Under the pieces are notes generated by a model. It was not told the DNA's origin, made no database searches, and saw only the letters and a list, made by a program, of their open reading frames with translations. The translations under genes were made by a program, and so were the position numbers. DNA of 5,212 bases from Alphaproteobacteria bacterium (GTDB lineage: Bacteria; Pseudomonadota; Alphaproteobacteria; Sphingomonadales; Sphingomonadaceae), in assembly GCA_028293005.1 (NCBI GenBank), contig JAQGLH010000065.1, positions 1 to 5,212 on the forward strand, written 5' to 3'. Shown piece by piece: positions 1 to 5,212 of this stretch; within the stretch, counting starts at the first letter, position 1; every line of letters begins with the position of its first letter.

Positions 1-87
1 GACATCGGCGGCCGAGCCGCGCCAGCGCCACGCGCGGCCGAGGATCGAGCTCGAAACGCCGCAGACGTGGTTCGGGGACATCAGCAT
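1..87 (-). CDS. recJ: RecJ-like single-stranded-DNA-specific exonuclease, N-terminal fragment (runs off the window edge)
   Basis: Only the first 29 codons are present; the gene continues past base 1. The visible peptide begins MLMSPNHVCGVSSSILGRAW and continues RWRGSAADV. The pattern (F/V)-x-G-V-x-x-S-x-x-G-R-x-W near the N-terminus is what I know from alphaproteobacterial RecJ, the 5'-3' ssDNA exonuclease of recombination and mismatch repair. The start at 87 is favoured because an AGGA (complement of 95-98) lies 7 nt upstream; the alternative ATG at 81 would be 13 nt away. The gene follows glpX on the same strand after 187 bp, and glpX-recJ is a gene order I recall from sphingomonads, which supports the call. 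The catalytic DHH motifs lie outside the window, so the identity rests on a short N-terminal motif plus context. Confidence 0.68.
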   Translation of the reverse strand, partial: MLMSPNHVCGVSSSILGRAWRWRGSAADV

Positions 88-179
88 CGACCGGTCCTAC
101 TGCATTCCAGGTGCAGCGTGAATCCCGCGGCGGCCGAAATGAGACGGGGCGAGAGGAAAGGCGCTGGCCCACAGTCGCC

Positions 180-262
180 TGCCGACGAACGCCGGCATCC
201 AGACCGTTCTGAACGAGCTCGCCGTCCCCTTCGGGCCGGCTGGACCCCGGCTTTCGCCGGGA
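180..262. repeat. Nested palindromic intergenic element with 23-nt inverted ends
   Basis: Bases 180-202 and the reverse complement of 240-262 agree at 18 of 23 positions, giving an 83-bp element with inverted ends. Each end can also fold by itself: CCCGGC (246-251) pairs perfectly with GCCGGG (256-261) around a TTTC loop, and GCCG (181-184) faces CGGC (192-195) around the first end. Such 'CCCGGCGAAAGCCGGG..TCCAG' units resemble dispersed intergenic palindromes that I know from many proteobacterial genomes; this is recall, not a search. The element lies in the gap between glpX and recJ, with its right hairpin only 13 nt past the glpX stop. In the minus-strand transcript it could act as an mRNA-stabilising hairpin or a partial terminator. 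No T-tract follows it, so a classical intrinsic terminator is unlikely. Confidence 0.62.
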
Positions 263-274
263 TTACGGGTGAAT

Positions 275-1258
275 TCAGCCGCGCACGGAGGGGTCGTGGC
301 GGTGCTCGCCGCGGACCCAGAGGACGGTGCCGGTGCTCGCGCGCATCACGACGCTTTCGGTGGTGATGCAGCCCTTGCGACGGCGCACGCCCTCGAGCAG
401 CGAGCCGTCGGTGACGCCGGTCGCGGCGAAGATCACGTCGCCTTTGGCGAGCTCCTCGAGCTGGTAGATGCGGTCGAGGTCCTCGACACCCCATTTTGCG
501 GCGCGCGCGCGCTCGTCGGCGTTGCGGAAGATCAATCGGCCCTCGAACTGGCCGCCGACGCAGCGCAGCGCCGCCGCCGCGAGCACGCCCTCGGGTGCGC
601 CGCCCTGGCCCATGTAGATGTCGATCGTGGTGTCGGGATCGGAGACCGCGATCACCCCGGCGACGTCGCCGTCCGGGATCAGCATGATGCCGCAGCCGAG
701 CTCGCGTAGCTCGGCGATCAACTTCTCGTGGCGAGGCCGGTCGAGCACGCAGACGATGATGTCGGACGGCTGCACGCCCTTCGCGGCCGCGACCGAGCGG
801 ACATTGTCGGACGGGCTCTTGGTCAGATCGATGGTCCCTTGCGGATAGCCCGGCCCGATCGCCAATTTCTCCATATAGACGTCCGGCGCGTTGAGCAGGC
901 AGCCCTGCTCGCCGATCGCAAGCACCGCCATCGCATTGGGGCCGGCCTTGGCGGTGATCGTGGTGCCTTCGAGGGGATCAAGCGCGATGTCGATGCGCGG
1001 GCCGGTGCCCTGCGCCGCGCCGACCTTCTCGCCGATGAACAGCATCGGCGCTTCGTCGCGCTCGCCTTCGCCGATCACGATCGTGCCGTCGAACTCGAGC
1101 TGGTTGAGGGCGTCGCGCATCGCCTCGACCGCGGCCTGGTCCGCCGCGCGCTCGTCGCCCCGCCCGATCAGCTTCGAGGCCGCCACCGCGGCCGCTTCGG
1201 TGACTCTCACCATCTCCAGCACGAGCACCCGATCGAGCGTGTGGCTTGCAGTCACCAT
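275..1258 (-). CDS. glpX: Class II fructose-1,6-bisphosphatase (GlpX family)
   Basis: This cytoplasmic enzyme hydrolyses fructose-1,6-bisphosphate to fructose-6-phosphate plus phosphate, the committed gluconeogenic step; some class II enzymes also act on sedoheptulose-1,7-bisphosphate. Family signatures run the full 327 residues: GRGDE (32-36), GTIVIGEGERDEAP (58-71), the metal-binding DPLEGT (94-99), DVYMEKL (126-132), RPRH (174-177), IPDGDVA (194-200) and GGAPEGV (219-225). Aligned by eye to E. coli GlpX, the acidic active-site residues correspond to D40, E64, D94, E97, D196, D198 and E223, so it should be catalytically intact. The length is close to the 336 of E. coli, with a shorter C-terminus. 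I chose the ATG at 1258 (MVTASHTLDR) because AGGA ends 3 nt before it. An in-frame ATG at 1270 would add four residues but has GAGG directly abutting it. It probably leads into recJ downstream. Confidence 0.96.
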   Translation of the reverse strand: MVTASHTLDRVLVLEMVRVTEAAAVAASKLIGRGDERAADQAAVEAMRDALNQLEFDGTIVIGEGERDEAPMLFIGEKVGAAQGTGPRIDIALDPLEGTTITAKAGPNAMAVLAIGEQGCLLNAPDVYMEKLAIGPGYPQGTIDLTKSPSDNVRSVAAAKGVQPSDIIVCVLDRPRHEKLIAELRELGCGIMLIPDGDVAGVIAVSDPDTTIDIYMGQGGAPEGVLAAAALRCVGGQFEGRLIFRNADERARAAKWGVEDLDRIYQLEELAKGDVIFAATGVTDGSLLEGVRRRKGCITTESVVMRASTGTVLWVRGEHRHDPSVRG

Positions 1259-1305
1259 TATTCCTGTCATCCTCGCTTGTGTTTCGAGGCGATTAGGCGA
1301 CGCCT
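1259..1305. promoter_or_regulatory. Short divergent spacer with small palindromes between glpX and the exported-protein gene
   Basis: Only 47 bp separate the two divergent starts. An 11-bp perfect palindrome, AGGCGACGCCT (1295-1305), abuts the ATG at 1306, and AGGCGA is repeated directly at 1287-1292 and 1295-1300. A second inverted repeat, CCTCG/CGAGG (1271-1275 and 1285-1289), lies nearer glpX. The spacer is too short for two full separate promoters, so the promoters must overlap or extend into the flanking coding regions. I could not assign -35/-10 boxes. A regulatory role for the palindromes is inferred from position only. Confidence 0.3.
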
Positions 1306-1725
1306 ATGACAATGTCGAGAATGATAGCGCTGGCTTTGCTCGCTTTTGCGGCCACCGCCGCCGGGGCGGCTCCGCAGACGGCCGAGCAGGCGATGGAAAA
1401 TTACCGCCTGACCTTCAAGCCGCCCGAGGCACGCGATTGCGCGCGGGCACCCGGCAATGCGGTGGCGGGCACTGGGGCGCCCGGCAATGAGATCGTCGTC
1501 TGCGGCAAGCGCGAGCGCCCCGACCAACGGCTGCCGCTGCCGCTCGATCCGGTGCCGGGTGAACGGAATATCGGCGAGCCGCCGTCCGCGCTCACCGCCG
1601 CCGGGACCCGCGAGCGCTGCTCCACCGTCGGCCCCAATCAGAATTGCGGCGGGGGACTTCCCCTGCTCGGCGCGGCGCTGTTCCTGCTCAGATCGGCCGC
1701 CGCATTGGCTGATCCCGACGACTGA
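1306..1725 (+). CDS. Small exported protein of unknown function with four cysteines
   Basis: I do not recognise a named family. The 139-residue product starts with a clear signal peptide: MTMSR, then the hydrophobic stretch MIALALLAFAATAAG, with a likely signal peptidase site around AAGA/APQT (residues 18-25), so it should act in the periplasm or envelope. The mature part has four cysteines (C45 in RDCAR, C66 in EIVVCGKR, C105 in ERCSTV, C114 in QNCGGG), enough for two disulfides. It is rich in Pro, Gly and Arg, with a RLPLPLDPVPGER segment (75-87). The 'IVVCGKR...RLPLP' pattern is one I associate with small lineage-restricted sphingomonad proteins (recall only). A hydrophobic stretch at 118-134 (LPLLGAALFLLRSAAAL) could anchor the C-terminus. 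In-frame ATGs also occur at 1312 and 1321; none has a strong ribosome site, and only the weak AGG at 1295-1297 supports 1306. It is divergent from glpX and convergent with the aminotransferase, so it is probably transcribed alone. Confidence 0.72.
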   Translation: MTMSRMIALALLAFAATAAGAAPQTAEQAMENYRLTFKPPEARDCARAPGNAVAGTGAPGNEIVVCGKRERPDQRLPLPLDPVPGERNIGEPPSALTAAGTRERCSTVGPNQNCGGGLPLLGAALFLLRSAAALADPDD

Positions 1726-1758
1726 ACCGGCCCGAGGCGCCGACCGGGAAGATTGCCG

Positions 1759-2943
1759 TTAGCGGTTGGGGCGCTCGAGGAACTTCTTCACCCCGCGCGC
1801 CGCCTGGCGGATGCGCTGCTCGTTCTCGACCAAGGCGATCCGGACATAGCCTTCGCCTTCGTCGCCGAAGCCGACGCCTGGGCTGACCGCGACCCGTGCC
1901 TCCGCGAGCAGGCGCTTCGAAAATTCGAGCGCGCCCAAGGCGCGATATTGTTCGGGGATCGGCGCCCAGGCGAACATGCTCGCCTCGGGTGCGGGTATTT
2001 CCCAACCGGCGCGGGTGAAGCTCTGCACCAGGCAGTCGCGGCGTGCCTTGTAGAGCTTGCGGTTGGCCTCGACGATATCCTGCGGCCCGTTGAGCGCGGC
2101 GACCGCGGCTGCCTGGATCGGCGTGAACGCCCCGTAATCGAGGTAGGATTTGACCCGCGTCAGCGCGTTGATCAGCGATTTGTTGCCGACCGCGAAGCCG
2201 ATCCGCCAGCCGGCCATCGAATAGGTCTTGGACATCGAGGTGAACTCGATCGCTACATCCTTCGCGTCGGGCACCAGCAGGATCGACGGGGTGGGCGTGT
2301 CGCCGAAATAGATTTCGGCATAGGCAAGATCGCTGATCACCCACAATTTGTGCTCGCGCGCGAACGCGACGACCTGCTCGTAGAACGGCAGATCGGCCAC
2401 ATAAGCGGTCGGGTTGCTCGGATAGCCGATAACCAGCACGGTCGGCTTGGGCACCGTGTAGCGGATCGCATATTCGAGCCGGGTGAAGAAATCCGGCCCC
2501 GGCGCGGCCGGAATCGAGCGGATCGCGGCGCCGGCGATGATGAAGCCGAACTGGTGGATCGGATAGCTCGGGTTGGGCGCCAGCACGACGTCTCCCGGCG
2601 CGGTGATCGCCTGCGCGAGGTTGGCCAGCCCTTCCTTCGATCCGAGCGTGACGACGATTTCGCTGTCGGGATCGATATCGACGTCGAAGCGGCGCAAATA
2701 ATAAGCCGCCTGCGCGCGGCGCAGGCCGACGATTCCCTTCGACGCCGAATAACCGTGCGCGCGCGGGCTACGCGCGACCTCGGCGAGCTTGTCGATGACA
2801 TGCTGCGGCGGGGCTCCGTCGGGGTTGCCCATGCCGAGATCGATGATGTCCTCGCCGCGTGCGCGCGCAGCCGCCTTCATCGCGTTGACTTCGGCGAAGA
2901 CATAGGGAGGCAGGCGGCGGATACGGTAGAAATCGTCGTTCAT
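1759..2943 (-). CDS. alaC: AlaC-family PLP-dependent aminotransferase (class I/II fold)
   Basis: This cytoplasmic fold-type I aminotransferase resembles E. coli AlaC (glutamate-pyruvate transaminase, making alanine from pyruvate and glutamate) along its whole 394 residues. Relatives are often labelled LL-diaminopimelate aminotransferase by homology. Visible signatures are RLPPYVF (10-16), GMGNPDG (37-43), HGYSASKGI (63-71), GSKEG (101-105), NPSYPIH (124-130), the cofactor asparagine in SNPTA (N177), D205 in ISDLAYAE, the PLP-binding lysine K239 in SMSKTYSMAGWRIGF (236-250), YLDYGAFTPIQ (267-277), and R368 in YVRIAL, the likely substrate-carboxylate arginine. All expected catalytic residues are present. 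The NPTA variant and the EQYRALGALEF block (331-341) match AlaC as I recall it. The exact substrate cannot be fixed from sequence. The start at 2943 is the natural N-terminus for the family, though its ribosome site is weak. It is divergent from phaC. Confidence 0.92.
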   Translation of the reverse strand: MNDDFYRIRRLPPYVFAEVNAMKAAARARGEDIIDLGMGNPDGAPPQHVIDKLAEVARSPRAHGYSASKGIVGLRRAQAAYYLRRFDVDIDPDSEIVVTLGSKEGLANLAQAITAPGDVVLAPNPSYPIHQFGFIIAGAAIRSIPAAPGPDFFTRLEYAIRYTVPKPTVLVIGYPSNPTAYVADLPFYEQVVAFAREHKLWVISDLAYAEIYFGDTPTPSILLVPDAKDVAIEFTSMSKTYSMAGWRIGFAVGNKSLINALTRVKSYLDYGAFTPIQAAAVAALNGPQDIVEANRKLYKARRDCLVQSFTRAGWEIPAPEASMFAWAPIPEQYRALGALEFSKRLLAEARVAVSPGVGFGDEGEGYVRIALVENEQRIRQAARGVKKFLERPNR

Positions 2944-3056
2944 GACGATGCCATAGCGGCATCTTTGGCCAGTTTCAGCCCAATAATACGCCCGACAATA
3001 TCGCGGTCTTCCAAGCGGCGCGCTCGCAGACTACATCGGTGGGGAAGAGGACACTC
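2944..3056. promoter_or_regulatory. Divergent intergenic region between the aminotransferase gene and phaC, with a 17-bp interrupted palindrome
   Basis: This 113-bp gap must hold the promoters for both flanking genes. GATGCC (2947-2952) and GGCATC (2958-2963) form a perfect 6+6 inverted repeat with a 5-nt spacer, only 3 nt upstream of the aminotransferase start. At DNA level it could be an operator; in the mRNA it would be a hairpin beside the start codon that could limit translation. The middle (about 2978-3001) contains the AT-rich runs AATAATA and ACAATAT, unusual for this GC-rich window, and is the most likely promoter core. I could not match convincing paired -35/-10 boxes on either strand. 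Confidence 0.4.
3043..3051 (+). promoter_or_regulatory. Ribosome binding site that fixes the phaC start
   Basis: The purine run GGAAGAGGA ends 5 nt before the ATG at 3057. It lies inside the longer open frame that begins with a GTG at 3039, so it argues for translation starting at 3057 (MADLIDSPP) rather than at the GTG. Confidence 0.75.
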
Positions 3057-4898
3057 ATGGCCGATTTGATCGACAGCCCACCCCCCAGCCCGATTCCGAG
3101 CCTCGAAGATATGCAGCATTGGACCTGGGTGATGGGCCGTGCGCAGCAGCTGATGATGGAGCACGTTGCGCTGCAGATGGCGAAGGCGCCGGCGAAGATC
3201 GCAGGGCCTGGCGCCCAATCTTCGTTCGGCGCGGCTCCGTTCGGCGCATCTCCGTTCGGCGCATCTCCGTTCGGCCCATCTCCGTTCGGCGCATGGTCCT
3301 CGCCCGCCTTGTTCGGCGATCCCGCCAAGCTTGCCGAAGCCCAGGCGGAGCTGTGGAACCAGGGCCTGTCGATCTGGCAGCGCGCGCTTGGCCTCAAGAG
3401 CGGCGAAAGCGAGCTTCAGGCGCGCGCCGACGAGGATCGGCGCTTCGCGGCCGCCGAGTGGCGCGACAATCCGTTGTTCGACATGATCCGCCAGAGCTAT
3501 CTGCTGGTGTCGGACCGGCTGCTCGGCAGCGTCGATGCGATCGAGGGCGTCGACGAGGAGCAGCGCGAGCGGCTGCGCTTCGCCACGCGGCTGTTCGTCG
3601 ACGCGATGAGCCCGTCGAACTTCGCGCTGACCAATCCTCAGGTGATCGAGCGCACGATCGCGACCCGCGGCGACAATCTGCTCAAGGGCCTCGAGCATAT
3701 GCTCGCCGACCTCTCGAAAGGGCAGCTCACCCACACCGAAGCGGGCGCGTTCGAGGTGGGGCGCAACATCGCCGCCACGCCCGGCAAGGTGGTCAAGCGC
3801 ACGCCGCTTTACGAGCTGATCCAATATAGCCCGACCACGGAGCAGGTTTACGAGACGCCGGTGATCATCTTCCCGCCGTGGATCAACCGCTTCTACATTC
3901 TCGACCTCAACCCGAAGAAGAGCTTCGTCAAATGGGCGGTCGACAGCGGCGTCACCGTGTTCATCGTCTCGTGGAAATCGGCCGACGCGACCATGGCCGA
4001 GACCATTCTCGATGATTATGTCGGCGCGCAGATCGATGCGATCGACAGCGTGCGCGAGCTGCTCGAGGTCGAGGACGTCCACGCGATCGGCTATTGCGTC
4101 GCCGGCACCACTCTTGCCACGACGCTGGCGCTGCTCGAGGCGCGCGACGAGGCCGACAAGGTCGCAAGCGCGACCTTCTTCACCGCGCAGGTCGATTTCT
4201 CCGAGGCAGGCGACCTCAAATTGTTCACCGGCGAGGAGCAGACCAAGCTGATCGATCAGCTGTCGACCGACGGCTATCTCGACGGACGCTATATGGCCGC
4301 GACCTTCAACCTGTTGCGCGGGCGCGACCTGATCTGGAATTACGTCACCAACAATTATCTGATGGGCGACGATTATCCGCCGTTCGAACTGCTGTTCTGG
4401 AACGGCGACACGACCAATCTTCCGACCAAGTGGCACCAGGCCTATCTCAAGGATCTCTACCGCGACAACAAATTGGTCCAGCCCGGCGCGATCGTCGTCG
4501 ACGGAACCGCGATCAACATCGCGAAGGTGAAGACCCCGGCCTACGTCCAGGCCGGGCGCGAGGACCATATCGCCCCCGCGGCGAGCGTGTGGAAGATCAC
4601 CCGCCATTTCCAGGGTCCGCTGCGCTTTGTGCTCGCCGGATCCGGCCATGTCGCCGGCGTGGTGAACCCCCCCGAGGCCGGCAAATACCAATATTGGACC
4701 AACGAGGAGAAGGTCGAGACGCTCGACCAGTTCCTCGCCGGCGCGACCGAGAACAAGGGGAGCTGGTGGCCCGACTGGCTCGGCTGGATCGACCGCAAAT
4801 CGGACGAGATGGTCGCGGCGAAGGGTGCGCGCGTCCCGGGCATGGGCAAACTCAAGGCGATCGAGGATGCGCCGGGATCCTACGTGCGCGAGCATTAG
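3057..4898 (+). CDS. phaC: Class I poly(R)-hydroxyalkanoate synthase PhaC
   Basis: PhaC polymerises (R)-3-hydroxyacyl-CoA, typically 3-hydroxybutyryl-CoA, into PHA at the granule surface and releases CoA. The product has 613 residues, slightly longer than the 589 of Cupriavidus necator PhaC. An N-terminal PhaC_N-type region (about 120-300) contains DRRF, SPSNFALTNP, VGRNIAATPGKVVKR and ELIQYSPTTE. The alpha/beta-hydrolase core follows, with PPWINRFYILDLNP (273-286), VFIVSWKSAD (301-310) and the lipase-like box GYCVAG (345-350). The catalytic triad is C347, D503 (in GREDHIAP) and H531 (in GSGHVAGVVNPP). The D-to-H spacing of 28 equals that of D480 and H508 in C. necator PhaC. LLFWNGDTTNLP (445-456) is also typical. 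Residues 56-80 form a pentapeptide repeat (separate entry) not expected in the core family. No phaA, phaB, phasin or phaR gene is in the window. Confidence 0.96.
   Translation: MADLIDSPPPSPIPSLEDMQHWTWVMGRAQQLMMEHVALQMAKAPAKIAGPGAQSSFGAAPFGASPFGASPFGPSPFGAWSSPALFGDPAKLAEAQAELWNQGLSIWQRALGLKSGESELQARADEDRRFAAAEWRDNPLFDMIRQSYLLVSDRLLGSVDAIEGVDEEQRERLRFATRLFVDAMSPSNFALTNPQVIERTIATRGDNLLKGLEHMLADLSKGQLTHTEAGAFEVGRNIAATPGKVVKRTPLYELIQYSPTTEQVYETPVIIFPPWINRFYILDLNPKKSFVKWAVDSGVTVFIVSWKSADATMAETILDDYVGAQIDAIDSVRELLEVEDVHAIGYCVAGTTLATTLALLEARDEADKVASATFFTAQVDFSEAGDLKLFTGEEQTKLIDQLSTDGYLDGRYMAATFNLLRGRDLIWNYVTNNYLMGDDYPPFELLFWNGDTTNLPTKWHQAYLKDLYRDNKLVQPGAIVVDGTAINIAKVKTPAYVQAGREDHIAPAASVWKITRHFQGPLRFVLAGSGHVAGVVNPPEAGKYQYWTNEEKVETLDQFLAGATENKGSWWPDWLGWIDRKSDEMVAAKGARVPGMGKLKAIEDAPGSYVREH
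3221..3295 (+). repeat. Five tandem 15-bp units inside phaC encoding PFGAS-like pentapeptides
   Basis: The unit is TCCGTTCGGCGCATC, in register from 3221. Units 2 (3236-3250) and 3 (3251-3265) are identical, units 4 and 5 match 14 of 15 bases, and unit 1 matches 12 of 15. Because 15 is a multiple of three, copy changes keep the phaC frame. The encoded peptides are SFGAA, PFGAS, PFGAS, PFGPS and PFGAW. They fall in the variable N-terminal part of PhaC, ahead of the conserved domain. The near-identity of the DNA suggests expansion by replication slippage; a role in granule association or linker length is speculative. Confidence 0.9.
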
Positions 4899-4909
4899 GC
4901 TGGAAGGCC

Positions 4910-4984
4910 GCACCGGCCGCTTCCCCGCCCAACCTCGCCTGAATTCGATGCCGTTGAGAGGCGGGGCGGGGAGCGGGCCGGTGC
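4910..4984 (+). terminator. Large imperfect hairpin downstream of phaC, possible terminator or mRNA-end structure
   Basis: Bases 4910-4930 and the reverse complement of 4964-4984 match at 18 of 21 positions, with the three mismatches adjacent in the middle. An inner stem CGCCT (4936-4940) with AGGCG (4959-4963) extends it after a 5-nt bulge, leaving an 18-nt loop. The structure starts 11 nt after the phaC stop, which fits a transcript end or a stabilising 3' structure. No T-run follows, so it is not a canonical intrinsic terminator. It may instead be a dispersed palindromic repeat. Confidence 0.5.
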
Positions 4985-5097
4985 AGGTCGCGCGCGGCGG
5001 ACAACCCGTCGTGAACGGATAAGAGTCAAGCTTCCACTACTCGACACATGCCTCCGACCGTTTTAAACCGCGGCGATCGATGATGAGGAAAAACCGA

Positions 5098-5212
5098 ATG
5101 TTCTCACGTAATCTGGCGATCCTGACCGCCCTCTCGCTGGTTGCCGCGACGACACCGTCGGTCGCGCAGACCGGTGACACCACGCCCACCGGATCGCGGA
5201 CCTTCGAGGACC
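5098..5212 (+). CDS. Exported protein of unknown function, N-terminal fragment (runs off the window edge)
   Basis: An ATG at 5098 opens a frame that stays open to the window end (38 full codons). It is preceded by a good ribosome site, GAGGAA (5085-5090), 7 nt upstream. The peptide begins MFSRNLAILTALSLVAATTP and continues SVAQTGDTTPTGSRTFED. This is a textbook signal peptide: positive n-region, hydrophobic core, and likely cleavage near SVA/QT at about residue 23. The mature start is rich in Thr, Ser and Gly. Too little is present to name a family; a periplasmic or outer-membrane protein is the natural guess. It is separated from phaC by 199 bp and a large hairpin, so it probably has its own promoter, though I could not assign one in 4985-5097. 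Confidence 0.75.
   Translation, partial: MFSRNLAILTALSLVAATTPSVAQTGDTTPTGSRTFED

Noticed and set aside
2..121. Plus-strand open frame entering from the left edge and ending at a TGA (119-121)
   Set aside because: Its peptide (…IELETPQTWFGDISIDRSY…) looks superficially protein-like, but it is antisense to the recJ-like start, which has a ribosome site, a family motif and matching gene order.
1726..1758. Possible bidirectional terminator in the 33-bp convergent gap
   Set aside because: Only a weak 4-bp stem (CGGC 1728-1731 with GCCG 1739-1742) is visible and there is no T-run on either strand.
3039..3056. Upstream GTG start for phaC adding six residues
   Set aside because: The ribosome site GGAAGAGGA lies inside this extension and is correctly spaced for the ATG at 3057.
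1753..3069. 438-codon open frame on the plus strand, antisense to the aminotransferase
   Set aside because: It is a shadow frame of the clearly recognisable AlaC-type gene. Its protein is Arg/Asp/Ala-rich and low in motif content, and it would overlap the phaC start.
3055..3294. Antisense peptide with repeated RRTEM units
   Set aside because: The repeat is only the reverse-strand reading of the 15-bp tandem array in phaC; it has no ribosome site or independent support.
3221..3295. Possible CRISPR-like array
   Set aside because: The units are directly adjacent 15-mers without spacers and lie in frame inside phaC, so this is a coding tandem repeat.
2940..4913. 657-codon open frame on the minus strand, antisense to phaC
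   Set aside because: It mirrors the phaC codons in a high-GC genome, has a biased Arg/Asp/Val-rich composition with no recognisable domain, and overlaps a gene with an intact catalytic triad.
270..4946. TGAATTC at both 270-276 and 4940-4946
   Set aside because: A shared 7-mer around a common palindrome is expected by chance and the flanks do not match.

Overview
This is a high-GC window of ordinary chromosomal character. The proteins look alphaproteobacterial and most like those of a sphingomonad: a GlpX-type fructose-1,6-bisphosphatase followed by a RecJ-like start, an AlaC-type aminotransferase, and a class I PHA synthase. The taxonomic call is inferred from protein flavour and gene order. 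No rRNA, tRNA, transposase, CRISPR array or phage gene is visible.

Layout, left to right. The first 87 bases hold, on the minus strand, the N-terminal 29 codons of a gene whose start resembles alphaproteobacterial recJ (ssDNA exonuclease). A gap of 187 bp follows, containing an 83-bp nested palindromic element. Then comes glpX on the minus strand, which reads toward recJ and is probably co-transcribed with it. A short divergent spacer separates glpX from a plus-strand gene for a small exported protein of unknown function with four cysteines. That gene converges, with a 33-bp gap, on a minus-strand AlaC-family aminotransferase. A 113-bp divergent intergenic region with a 17-bp interrupted palindrome separates the aminotransferase from plus-strand phaC, which makes polyhydroxyalkanoate storage polymer. 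phaC carries an in-frame 15-bp tandem repeat near its N-terminus and is followed by a large imperfect hairpin. The window ends inside a new plus-strand gene that starts with a signal peptide.

The identified genes belong to central carbon and nitrogen metabolism (gluconeogenesis, alanine/pyruvate transamination, carbon storage), with recJ in DNA repair. They do not form one dedicated pathway. I see no evidence of an undescribed multi-gene system. The points worth a second look are the nested palindrome between glpX and recJ, the slippage-type repeat inside phaC, the palindromes close to start codons, and the two exported proteins of unknown function. The very long open frames antisense to phaC and to the aminotransferase are high-GC shadows and are not annotated.
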